Shown here one piece after another: positions 16,448 through 25,608 of a DNA stretch of 43,149 nucleotides. Each line of letters opens with the position of its first letter. The stretch's first letter is position 1. Both the position numbers and the translations under genes were made by a program. The stretch covers positions 1 to 43,149 of the forward strand of contig JBJHBI010000032.1 of assembly GCA_050485405.1 (NCBI GenBank), given 5' to 3'. Under the pieces are notes generated by a model that did not search any database, was not told the origin of the DNA, and saw nothing but the letters and a program-made list of their open reading frames with translations. The stretch comes from Saliniramus sp050485405 (GTDB lineage: Bacteria; Pseudomonadota; Alphaproteobacteria; Rhizobiales; Beijerinckiaceae).

Positions 16448-17479
16448 ATGGCAAACGACGTGAATCGCCGCTGGTTGCTGGCTGAGTATCCGCAGGGCAT
16501 GCCGAGCACGCAGACCTGGCGCATGGAAGAGGCGCGGCGTCCCGAGCCCGGCCCCGGGCAGGTCCTGATCAAGGTGAAGTACCTCTCCGTCGACCCCTAT
16601 ATGCGCGGGCGCATCAGCCCGGCGAAGGGCTATACCAAGGGCGTCGGCATCGGCGAACTGATGCAGGGCGGCGGGGTCGGCGAGGTCGTCGTCTCGAACC
16701 ATCCCGACTGGAAACCCGGCGACATCGCCGAATCCATGGCGGTTGGCTGGCAGGAATACGCGGTGCTCACCCCTGACCGCACCGGCCATTCCGGCGTGAA
16801 CCGGATCGACCCCGCGCTGGCCCCCATCCAGAGCTCGCTCTCCTGGCTCGGCATGCCGGGGATGACGGCCTATTTCGGGCTCTATGACGTAGGTCGCCCG
16901 CGCCCCGGCGATACGCTCGTCGTCTCCGCCGCCTCCGGCGCCGTCGGTCAACTCGTCGGCCAGCTCGCAAAGCAGGCCGGCTGCCGCGTCGTCGGCATTG
17001 CCGGGCGCGACGACAAGCTCGCCTGGTGCCGCGAGATCGGCTTCGACGCGGTGATCAACTACCGCACCGAGAGCGATCTCACCGCCGCCGTCGCGGCAGC
17101 CTGCCCGAAGGGTGTCGACATCTTCTTCGACAACACCGCCGGCCCGATCCACGATGCCGTGATGAAGAACCTCGCCAATTATGCCCGCGTGATCCAGTGC
17201 GGGCGCATCGCGCTCGCCGGCCAGGCCGGTCAGCCGGATATGGGCGAGCGCTTCATGGGGCATCTGATCGTCACCCGCGCGAGCATGCACGGCTTCCTCG
17301 TCTTCGACTGGTGGCACCGCCGTGACGAGGCGCTTTCGCGTCTCGCAGCTCTCGCGAAGGCCGGCCTGCTCGAAACCCGCGAGGATGTTCTGGACGGGAT
17401 CGAAGCCATGCCGGAGGCGTTCATGCGCCTGATGGAGGGCAAGAATTTCGGCAAGCAGCTGGTTCGCCTGGGGAACTGA
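16448..17479 (+). CDS. NADP-dependent MDR oxidoreductase (zinc-independent, CurA/LTB4DH type)
   Basis: 343-residue enzyme of the medium-chain dehydrogenase/reductase superfamily, alkenal/one oxidoreductase branch. Visible are NRRWLLAEYPQG at the start, YLSVDPYMRGRIS, GMPGMTAYFGLYDVG, the NADP motif VSAASGAVGQLVGQLAK, FFDNTAGPIHDAV and C-terminal GKNFGKQLVRL. No zinc-binding cysteine set is present, as expected. It should reduce an activated double bond such as a 2-alkenal; the substrate is unknown. GAGG about 8 bases before ATG 16448 supports the start. It lies 195 bases after the GntR gene, so it may have its own promoter. Confidence 0.92.
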   Translation: MANDVNRRWLLAEYPQGMPSTQTWRMEEARRPEPGPGQVLIKVKYLSVDPYMRGRISPAKGYTKGVGIGELMQGGGVGEVVVSNHPDWKPGDIAESMAVGWQEYAVLTPDRTGHSGVNRIDPALAPIQSSLSWLGMPGMTAYFGLYDVGRPRPGDTLVVSAASGAVGQLVGQLAKQAGCRVVGIAGRDDKLAWCREIGFDAVINYRTESDLTAAVAAACPKGVDIFFDNTAGPIHDAVMKNLANYARVIQCGRIALAGQAGQPDMGERFMGHLIVTRASMHGFLVFDWWHRRDEALSRLAALAKAGLLETREDVLDGIEAMPEAFMRLMEGKNFGKQLVRLGN

Positions 17480-17541
17480 CGCCCCGGGCGCCGGCCCCGC
17501 CGGCATCACCCGCTTCACGCCGCCGACGACGGAAGACCACC

Positions 17542-18819
17542 GTGTCCAGCCCCTCCCCCGCCTACGACGATTCCCACGTCGATTCCCGGCGTGCCTGGAT
17601 CCGCCTCGTGATCGCCACCGCGCTCGCGACGATCGGGGGCGTCGGCATGTGGTCAGTCGTCGTCGCCCTGCCGACCGTGCAGGAGGAGTTCGGCGTGCAG
17701 CGGGCGGGCGCCTCCCTGCCCTATGCGCTGGCGATGATCGGCTTCGCGCTCGGCGGCATCATGATGGGGCGCCTCGCCGACCGGTTCGGCATCGTCTTCC
17801 CCGTCGCCGGGGGTGCCGTCGCGCTGGGGCTCGGCTATATCCTCGCCGGGTTTTCGACGAGCATCCTGCAATTTGCTCTCGCCCACGGCATCCTGATCGG
17901 GATGCTCGGCTCCTCGGCCTCGTTCGGCCCGCTGATCGCGGAGGTCTCTCACTGGTTCCGCAAGCGGCGCGGCATCGCCGTGGCGATCTGCGCCTCGGGG
18001 AATTATCTCGCCGGCACGTTCTGGCCGCCGGTGGTGCAGTTCTTCATCGACGAGGCCGGCTGGCGCGCCACGCATATCGGCATCGGCATCTTCTGCATCG
18101 TCACGATGGTGCCGCTCGCCATGCTCCTGCGCCGACGCGCGCCCGCCCTGCCCGAGCCGATCCCCGGCACCGTCATCGCCAACCCGGCCCGCGAGAGCCT
18201 CGGCCTGTCGACGGGCACGTTGCAGATGCTGCTGCTCGTCGCCGGTGTCGCCTGCTGCGTGGCGATGGCGATGCCGCAGGTGCATATCGTGGCCTATTGC
18301 ATGGATCTCGGGATCGGCGCCGCGCGCGGGGCGCAGATGCTCTCGATCATGCTCGCCTTCGGCATCGTCAGCCGCATCGCCTCCGGCTTCATCGCCGACA
18401 GGATCGGCGGCCTCGCCACGCTGTTGCTCGGCTCGACCCTGCAGGGCGTGGCGCTGGTGCTCTACGTGCTCTTCGACGGCATGGCCGCGCTCTACGTCAT
18501 TTCGGCTTTGTTCGGCCTGTTCCAGGGCGGCATTGTGCCGAGCTACGCCATCGTCGTACGCGAATACTTCCCGCCAAAGGAAGCCGGCATGCGCGTCGGC
18601 ATCGTCCTGATGGCGACCCTGTTCGGCATGGCCTTCGGCGGCTGGCTCTCCGGCGCCATCTTCGACTGGACCGGCTCCTACGACGTAGCCTTCCTCAACG
18701 GCGTCGCCTGGAACCTCCTCAACGTGGCAATCATCTCGTTCCTGCTGATGCGCCGCGGTGGATTGCGGTTCCGGCGGGTGAGCGAGGGGAGTGGGAGTGG
18801 GAGTGGAGTGCCGGCTTGA
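17542..18819 (+). CDS. MFS transporter (monocarboxylate/OFA-like)
   Basis: 425-residue inner-membrane carrier with about 12 hydrophobic helices in two bundles. The MFS loop signature between helices 2 and 3 is GRLADRFGIVFP. A second copy of the signature type, SGFIADRIGG, lies between helices 8 and 9. The shape fits the monocarboxylate/oxalate-formate group. The start is GTG 17542 with GGAAG upstream. The C-terminus is a Ser/Gly-rich tail (SEGSGSGSG) encoded by a short GGGAGT repeat near 18786-18808. It sits 62 bases after the MDR reductase gene and is probably co-transcribed. The substrate is unknown. Confidence 0.88.
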   Translation: MSSPSPAYDDSHVDSRRAWIRLVIATALATIGGVGMWSVVVALPTVQEEFGVQRAGASLPYALAMIGFALGGIMMGRLADRFGIVFPVAGGAVALGLGYILAGFSTSILQFALAHGILIGMLGSSASFGPLIAEVSHWFRKRRGIAVAICASGNYLAGTFWPPVVQFFIDEAGWRATHIGIGIFCIVTMVPLAMLLRRRAPALPEPIPGTVIANPARESLGLSTGTLQMLLLVAGVACCVAMAMPQVHIVAYCMDLGIGAARGAQMLSIMLAFGIVSRIASGFIADRIGGLATLLLGSTLQGVALVLYVLFDGMAALYVISALFGLFQGGIVPSYAIVVREYFPPKEAGMRVGIVLMATLFGMAFGGWLSGAIFDWTGSYDVAFLNGVAWNLLNVAIISFLLMRRGGLRFRRVSEGSGSGSGVPA

Positions 18820-18846
18820 GGGGGAAAGAAAATCGGCTGTGCGGTG

Positions 18847-18874
18847 TTGAAAAGTGATCCTGAATTGGTAATAT
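18847..18874 (+). promoter_or_regulatory. Candidate sigma-70 promoter
   Basis: TTGAAA (18847-18852) and TAATAT (18869-18874), 16 bases apart, in an AT-rich patch just after the MFS gene. It would transcribe a leader that includes a hairpin at 18957-18980 (GTCGGGCT, 8-base loop, AGCCCGAC) before the small ORF at 19017. Predicted from hexamers only. Confidence 0.4.
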
Positions 18875-19016
18875 TGTTCACGATAAGTTTATGATTGTGA
18901 TTCGGGATGGGCTGATCCGGTCAGCATGGGACGCGCTTCGCTTGGTTCAATCCGGAGTCGGGCTGGCAGAGCAGCCCGACGCACTGTCGCATGCGTGCGG
19001 ATAAGGAGCCGATTGG

Positions 19017-19202
19017 ATGATCAGCGGGCGCAAAGACACATTCTTCCGCGTCGAGACGGTCTCTCGCGATGCAAAATCCAGCATCTTCCAGACCCGGACC
19101 TCACCGTCGGGCGTTACGGTCGTATCCATCCGTCGCGAGACCTACATGGCCGCGAAGAAGGCTGCGGCGAAAGCCATGGCACGCATGGTTCAGCCTGTCT
19201 GA
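19017..19202 (+). CDS. Small hypothetical protein
   Basis: 61-residue basic protein, unrecognised. It has a well-placed Shine-Dalgarno AAGGAG (19003-19008), 8 bases before ATG 19017, which favours a real gene. The sequence has a strand-rich first half (DTFFRVETVSR, PSGVTVVSIRRE) and a helix rich in Ala/Lys at the end (AAKKAAAKAMARMVQPV). A candidate promoter and a perfect 8-bp hairpin lie upstream. It may be part of an accessory patch with the AT-rich gene that follows. Confidence 0.6.
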   Translation: MISGRKDTFFRVETVSRDAKSSIFQTRTSPSGVTVVSIRRETYMAAKKAAAKAMARMVQPV

Positions 19203-19335
19203 GCGGCGGGTTGGCGCCGTAAGTCAGTATTGCAACTTTTCCGATCTCCCTGTGGAGAGCGTGTGCAGAGCACTTTTCCGCAGGCTTTCATTGTGCCAGC
19301 GTATTTCGTGACGAACGGAAGCGGAACGGCGCGGC

Positions 19336-20652
19336 ATGAGCGATACGGAAATTGATATAGACACAAGCAAGCTGACCCCGGCCAACCAGAACCCGTGGTA
19401 CATCCTGATGACGCTATATGGCGAGCAGGAGGGTGATGGAATTGAAGGTATAAAGTATATGCAGAATAGGCGCATCTGGAATTCATGGATGTGCCAGCAT
19501 CTAAATGAAGGCGAGCTGCGAGGCCTGATCTCTGATTTTGATGCTTATGGAGTCGTTCCTTGGAGAGATCTTCAGGACGATGCCACTAAACTGTTTGCGC
19601 AATGCTGGATGCAAAGGAACGAGAAGACCAATCCAATTCCGGACTTTCCCAGTCCGAATGAACCTGTGCTTCTTAACAATACCGCTTTCGGAAAAAGAAT
19701 TTTTGCTGAAAATTTTTTGTTTCTAACAAGTTTTCGATGCTATGATTCTGTATTCTATGAAACCCTATCTTTTAATCGATCGCTTTTCTTGCAAGGAACA
19801 ATTTTCTGTAATTCTATATTTTTTAAGAATATGGAATTAACGGAGGCAAAATTTCTAAAAAGAGCAAATTTAAGCGAAAACACATACTTTAGGAAAGCAT
19901 ATTTTTCTGCATCTTACTTTAAAGAGGATGTTTTGTTTCACAATTCTCATTTTAAAAGTAATTCATATTTTAACAAGGTGCTTTTTGGCGATAAAGAATC
20001 AAAACACACGGGTGTTGGGTTTATAGAATGCGTATTCGATTCATCCACATACTTTATCAACACTCGTTTTAGAACTTATCCATATTTTGACGGAACATTA
20101 ATTCCTGAAAACTCCATTTTTAGTCCAAAATCTGAATGCTGGCCATTGCAGCCAAACCAGGGCCCTGTGTCAGCTCGAAATTCATGCGCACTAATCCGCC
20201 ACGCACTCAACAAACAGGGTCTTCCTGAAGATGCCCACTTCTTTTTCCGGCGCGAAATGCACTTCGCTGGCCAGATTGGTGGCTTCTGGCAGAGACTCCC
20301 CTACAAGATTTATAGCTGGTTCTCCGATTACGGTTACTCGATAAAACGCCCAACCCTAGCCTTGCTCATGTTATGGCTCATAGGCTCAATTGGCCTTGCA
20401 TTGGGCCTTGCTGATCTCAGCTCGGCAACGGCCTTTAACGCGTCAATTCTACCTGCATCCGTGGTCGGCATTGCCCTCAGCTTCAGCAACCTCTTCCCCT
20501 TTTTCGGCTTCACCGGCACCTATTTCGAACCCGGTTTCCTGCGGGAACTTCCCGCGCCGCTGAAGGTTCTTTCCGCTGCGCAGACGGTACTGTCGTTGCC
20601 GCTGTTGTTCTTTCTCGGCCTCGGCCTGCGCACGCGGTTTCGCATGCGGTAA
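19336..20652 (+). CDS. Pentapeptide-repeat-like membrane protein, probable channel-type tail
   Basis: 438-residue protein. Residues about 115-260 carry degenerate five-residue repeats with Phe or Leu in the central position (for example TYFRK AYFSA SYFKE, HNSHF KSNSY), suggesting a quadrilateral beta-helix. Residues about 335-435 have three hydrophobic segments: TLALLMLWLIGSIGLALGL, VVGIALSFSNLFPFFGF, and LSLPLLFFLGLGLRTRFRMR. This tail resembles the pore and second helix of two-TM ion channels fused to pentapeptide repeats, but no canonical K+ filter (GYG) is seen. Bases about 19600-20160 are strikingly AT-rich with unusual codons (TTT, AAA, TTA), while the 3' part is GC-rich. This suggests recent transfer or a mosaic gene. 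Function unknown. Confidence 0.75.
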   Translation: MSDTEIDIDTSKLTPANQNPWYILMTLYGEQEGDGIEGIKYMQNRRIWNSWMCQHLNEGELRGLISDFDAYGVVPWRDLQDDATKLFAQCWMQRNEKTNPIPDFPSPNEPVLLNNTAFGKRIFAENFLFLTSFRCYDSVFYETLSFNRSLFLQGTIFCNSIFFKNMELTEAKFLKRANLSENTYFRKAYFSASYFKEDVLFHNSHFKSNSYFNKVLFGDKESKHTGVGFIECVFDSSTYFINTRFRTYPYFDGTLIPENSIFSPKSECWPLQPNQGPVSARNSCALIRHALNKQGLPEDAHFFFRREMHFAGQIGGFWQRLPYKIYSWFSDYGYSIKRPTLALLMLWLIGSIGLALGLADLSSATAFNASILPASVVGIALSFSNLFPFFGFTGTYFEPGFLRELPAPLKVLSAAQTVLSLPLLFFLGLGLRTRFRMR

Positions 20653-20762
20653 ACCGATCGCGTCAAATCCCCCACATCCCATCAACCCCATATTTACCAC
20701 GTTCCCCCAAGCTTGACCTGATCGGCGCCGGGGGGCGGTGCTGGATATGGGGCGAGGTCGGG

Positions 20763-21014
20763 ATGGTTTATCGGACTTTGAAAGCGGCGATCTTCATCGG
20801 ATTGCTCACGCTCGCGGCGGGGCAATATGCCTATAACGCAGCGGATCGGGCGGCGCTGGAGCGGCTCACGCGGGCATCCGTCCAGAACGGTGACCCGCTG
20901 ACGACCGGCTCGATCGACGACGGCGATCGCAGCCGCGCGTCATGGTCGATCCCCGGCCTGCCGAGTGCGGCGAATGCCGTGCGGCTCGATCCTTGCGAGG
21001 ATCGGCCGGGCTGA
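20763..21014 (+). CDS. Small exported or membrane-anchored hypothetical protein
   Basis: 83-residue protein with an N-terminal hydrophobic segment (residues about 8-22, AAIFIGLLTLAAGQYAY) that is either a signal peptide or a single membrane anchor. A polar tail containing DPLTTGSIDDGDRS follows; this TGSI-type motif is common in small rhizobial exported proteins. GAGG lies about 9 bases before ATG 20763. The gene is convergent with the SDR gene. No family is recognised. Confidence 0.6.
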   Translation: MVYRTLKAAIFIGLLTLAAGQYAYNAADRAALERLTRASVQNGDPLTTGSIDDGDRSRASWSIPGLPSAANAVRLDPCEDRPG

Positions 21015-21074
21015 TTCAACCGGCATCGCCACGCGCCGGCGCTCGCGCGTCGCGCACGCTGGCAGGCGCGAGCC

Positions 21075-21818
21075 TCATTCCGGCGCGCGGGCCGTGAGCA
21101 CCTTGCCGGTGGGGAAATCGAAGATCTTGCCGGTCTCGGTCCATTCCGGCGAGGCGAGGCGCAGGATTTCCGGGGCGAGATCTTCCGGCGTGCGCAGTTT
21201 TTCCACATTCTCGCCGGGGAAGGCCGAGGCGCGCATGCGGGTACGCAGCGGGCCGGGATTGAGCATCGTCACACGGATCTTCGTCTTCACCGTCTCTGCG
21301 GCATAGGTTCGCCCGATCGTTTCGAGCGCCGCTTTCGAAGCCGCGTAAGGCCCCCAATACGCCTCCCCCAGATGCGCCGCGCCCGACGTCACGAGGATCA
21401 CGCGGCCGGCATCGGAGGCGCGCAAGAGCGGGTCGAAGGAGCGCAGCAGGCGCCAGTTCGCCGTGACGTTCACCGCCATGGTCTGGTCCCAGACCTTCTG
21501 ATCGAGATGCGCGAGCGGCGTCAGCGCGCCGAGCACACCGGCATTGCCCAGAAACACGTCGAGCCTGCCCCAGCGTTCGTAGAGCGCGAGGCCGAGCCGG
21601 TCGAGCGCGTCGAGATCGGTGACGTCGAGCGGCACCAGCGTCGCCGGGGCACCGCCCGCCGCGCGGATCTCGTCGTCGAGCTCCTCCAGCGCGCCCTGCG
21701 TGCGCGCCACGGCAACGATATGCGCCCCGGCCTCGGCCAATGCGAGGGCGGCGGCGCGCCCGATGCCGCGCGAGGCGCCGGTGACGACGGCGATACGATC
21801 CTGAAACGGTTTCGTCAT
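21075..21818 (-). CDS. Short-chain dehydrogenase/reductase (SDR)
   Basis: 247-residue classical SDR. The cofactor motif TGASRGIG lies near residues 14-21, NAG follows in FLGNAGVLG, the catalytic Ser in VTSGAAH, and YAASK gives the Tyr/Lys pair. It is probably NADP(H)-dependent, given the Arg in GASRGIG. I use ATG 21818. A TTG four codons upstream would overlap purF by one to four bases. Downstream of cvpA-purF, this gene order recurs in rhizobia, but the substrate is not known. Confidence 0.9.
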   Translation of the reverse strand: MTKPFQDRIAVVTGASRGIGRAAALALAEAGAHIVAVARTQGALEELDDEIRAAGGAPATLVPLDVTDLDALDRLGLALYERWGRLDVFLGNAGVLGALTPLAHLDQKVWDQTMAVNVTANWRLLRSFDPLLRASDAGRVILVTSGAAHLGEAYWGPYAASKAALETIGRTYAAETVKTKIRVTMLNPGPLRTRMRASAFPGENVEKLRTPEDLAPEILRLASPEWTETGKIFDFPTGKVLTARAPE

Positions 21819-21826
21819 GAGGGTAC

Positions 21827-23323
21827 TCAATCGACTTCTGCGAGCAGGGAGAGTTTGCGCGAGGTGGCGACGCCGAGATCAGCCAGCGGCGTGGGATAAT
21901 CGCCGGTGAAGCAATGATCCGTCAGCTGCGGCGCGTGCGGATCGCGACCGGGGAAACCGAGCGCGTGGTACACCCCGTCCACCGAGAGGAAAGCGAGCGA
22001 ATCGGCGCCGATATAGGCGCGCATCGCTTCGAGATCATGCGTGGCCGCGAGCAGGTTGTCGCGCTCAGGCGTGTCGATCCCGTAGAAATCGGGATGGGTG
22101 ATCGGCGGCGAGGCGAGCCGGAAATGCACTTCGCGCGCGCCCGCTTCACGCATCATCCGCACGATCTTGACGGAGGTGGTGCCCCGCACGAGCGAATCGT
22201 CGATCAGAACGATGCGCTTGCCCGCGATCGCCGCGCGGTTGGCGGAATGCTTGAGCCGCACACCGAGTTCGCGGATCGCCTGGGTCGGCTGGATGAAGGT
22301 ACGCCCGACATAATGGTTGCGGATGATGCCGAGCTCGTAGGGCACGCCCGCCTTCTGCGAATAGCCGATCGCCGCCGGAACACCGGAATCGGGCACCGGC
22401 ACCACGACATCGACATCGACCGGGTTCTCGGTGGCGAGCTGCGCGCCGAAGGCCTTGCGGGCCTCGTAGACGCTGCGCCCGTTCACGACGGAATCGGGGC
22501 GCGCGAAATAGATGTATTCGAAGACGCAGGGGCGCGGCGGGCAAGGCGGGAAGGCGCGCAGGCTCTCGACGCCGTCTTCCGAAATCACCACGACCTCGCC
22601 ATTCTCGATGTCGCGCACGAAACGCGCGCCGATGATGTCGAGCGCGCAGGTCTCGGAGGCGAGGATGTACTTGCCATCGAGCTCGCCCAGCACCAGCGGG
22701 CGGATGCCCAGCGGGTCGCGCGCGCCGATCAGCTTTTTGTTCGACAAAGCGACGAGGGCGAACGCGCCCTCTAGCGCGCGTACCGCATCGAGAAACCGCT
22801 CGATCAGGCGCGGCTTGCGGCTGCGCGCGAGCAGGTGCTGGATCACCTCTGTATCGGTGGTCGACTGGCAGATCGCGCCGTCCTTGATCAGCTTCTGGCG
22901 CAGCGTGATGCCGTTGGTGAGATTGCCGTTATGAGCCACGGCGAAACCGCCGCCATCGAGTTCGGCGAAGAGCGGCTGCACGTTGCGCAACACCGTCTCG
23001 CCGGTGGTGGAATAACGCACATGGCCGATCGCGGAGGTGCCTTCCAGCCGGTCGATCACCGCGCGGTCGGAGAAGGAATCACCCACGAGCCCGAGCTTGC
23101 GCTCGGCGTGGAAGCGCTTGCCGTCGAAGGAGACCATGCCCACGGCCTCCTGGCCGCGATGCTGGAGGGAATGCAGGCCGAGCGCGGTGATGGCCGCCGC
23201 GTCCGGGTGACCGAAAATGCCGAAGACGCCGCATTCCTCGCGCAACGTGTCGCCATCGAGATCGAAATCGTGATCCGCTCCGACGGGCGGATAGCTGGCA
23301 TAGGTCTCGCTCATGATCGTCAT
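21827..23323 (-). CDS. purF: Amidophosphoribosyltransferase PurF
   Basis: First committed enzyme of purine synthesis: PRPP plus glutamine to phosphoribosylamine, cytoplasmic, 498 residues. After a propeptide of about 30 residues, CGVFGIFG exposes Cys31 as the glutaminase nucleophile. HNGNLTNG belongs to the glutaminase half. The PRPP-binding half has VVVPVPDSG and IVLIDDSLVRGTT. Near the C-terminus the cysteine-rich cluster tract of the Bacillus enzyme is mostly absent (only DHCFTGDYPT remains). ATG 23323 has AGGAG four bases upstream; ATG 23314 is an alternative. Upstream lies cvpA, the usual partner. Confidence 0.97.
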   Translation of the reverse strand: MTIMSETYASYPPVGADHDFDLDGDTLREECGVFGIFGHPDAAAITALGLHSLQHRGQEAVGMVSFDGKRFHAERKLGLVGDSFSDRAVIDRLEGTSAIGHVRYSTTGETVLRNVQPLFAELDGGGFAVAHNGNLTNGITLRQKLIKDGAICQSTTDTEVIQHLLARSRKPRLIERFLDAVRALEGAFALVALSNKKLIGARDPLGIRPLVLGELDGKYILASETCALDIIGARFVRDIENGEVVVISEDGVESLRAFPPCPPRPCVFEYIYFARPDSVVNGRSVYEARKAFGAQLATENPVDVDVVVPVPDSGVPAAIGYSQKAGVPYELGIIRNHYVGRTFIQPTQAIRELGVRLKHSANRAAIAGKRIVLIDDSLVRGTTSVKIVRMMREAGAREVHFRLASPPITHPDFYGIDTPERDNLLAATHDLEAMRAYIGADSLAFLSVDGVYHALGFPGRDPHAPQLTDHCFTGDYPTPLADLGVATSRKLSLLAEVD

Positions 23324-23417
23324 TCCGCTCCTGTTTCGGACATCCGAAACGAAAGACGGCGTCGGCACCGGACCGACGCCCTGGCAGGCGGCGCGCGAGG
23401 CGCCGATACCCATCGTT

Positions 23418-23442
23418 CCGTCAGGCGGGTACCGGCTGACGG
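23418..23442. repeat. Imperfect palindrome related to the hairpin at 13167
   Basis: CCGTCAG (23418-23424) and CTGACGG (23436-23442) bracket an inner CGG-GTA-CCG, giving a 7+3 bp stem with one mismatch. The reverse complement shares the CCGTCAGCCGG block and flanking TCA with 13164-13191. It lies in the cvpA-purF gap, upstream of purF, so it may stop read-through or be a dispersed repeat. Confidence 0.4.
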
Positions 23443-23506
23443 ATGAAACGATGCGTCACCCAACAACTCAGAGCGCCGGCCCGACTCCGTCAGGCCGAAC
23501 AGCGCT

Positions 23507-24067
23507 CTAGGTCGGCTGCTGCGGCACCACGTCCGCCGGCTCGCCGGGATCACCCGCCGGCGAGCGGTCGAGACGCTGCAGCAACGCGTCGATATCGCCC
23601 GGCAGCATGCCGACCAGCCCGTCGCTGCCCGATTGCAGCATCGGACGGGTCGCCGCTTCCTCGGCCCAGCCGGGCATCATGCCGTCGGTCAGGTGGCTGA
23701 AGAAGAACCAGGCGATCACGCAGATCAAAAAGCCGCGCGCGGCGCCGAAGGCGAAGCCGAGCGTGCGATCGATGGCACCGATCGCCGAATCGAGGATCGC
23801 GTCCGATATCTTCACCGTGATCAGCGACACGATGATCAGCGTCAGCAGGAACACCACCGCGATCGCGGCGCCGAGCGCGATGTCGTCATTGCCGATATAT
23901 TGTCGCGTGTAGGGCAGCACAAGCGGGTGGAAGGACCACGCGGCCAGCGCCGCCGCGATCCAGGCGAAGATCGCGAGGACCTCCCGCGTGAATCCGCGCA
24001 CGGCTGCGAGCAATGCGGAAATCAGGATGACGGCGATCACGACGAGATCGAGAATGGGTATGGGCAT
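23507..24067 (-). CDS. cvpA: CvpA family membrane protein
   Basis: 186-residue inner-membrane protein with four hydrophobic helices: LVVIAVILISALLAAVRG, VLAIFAWIAAALAAW, IAVVFLLTLIIVSLI and the segment GARGFLICVIAWFFF. The family pattern of a short N-terminus followed by RGFTREVL is visible. A polar Pro-rich tail ends in VVPQQPT. CvpA is linked to colicin V export and envelope stress resistance in E. coli; its mechanism is unclear. The position just before purF is the conserved arrangement. The gap to purF is 183 bases and holds a palindrome. Confidence 0.93.
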   Translation of the reverse strand: MPIPILDLVVIAVILISALLAAVRGFTREVLAIFAWIAAALAAWSFHPLVLPYTRQYIGNDDIALGAAIAVVFLLTLIIVSLITVKISDAILDSAIGAIDRTLGFAFGAARGFLICVIAWFFFSHLTDGMMPGWAEEAATRPMLQSGSDGLVGMLPGDIDALLQRLDRSPAGDPGEPADVVPQQPT

Positions 24068-24181
24068 TCCGGACGAAGCCTACAGAGCGCTCATCGACGG
24101 CTCGGCGACGATCAAGCGGGAAGACGGGTTGTTCTCGCGCGGGCTGTATAACCCGCCACGCGCCGTTCGTCACCCTTGCTT

Positions 24182-25591
<1,410 letters not shown>

Positions 25592-25608
25592 TGTGTCGTC
25601 CCGTTCGC

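Noticed and set aside
15443..17518. A 691-codon minus-strand open frame across the GntR and reductase genes
   Set aside because: Both plus-strand genes have clear family motifs and starts. The antisense product is low in order and Arg/Asp/Gly-rich, a typical shadow frame.
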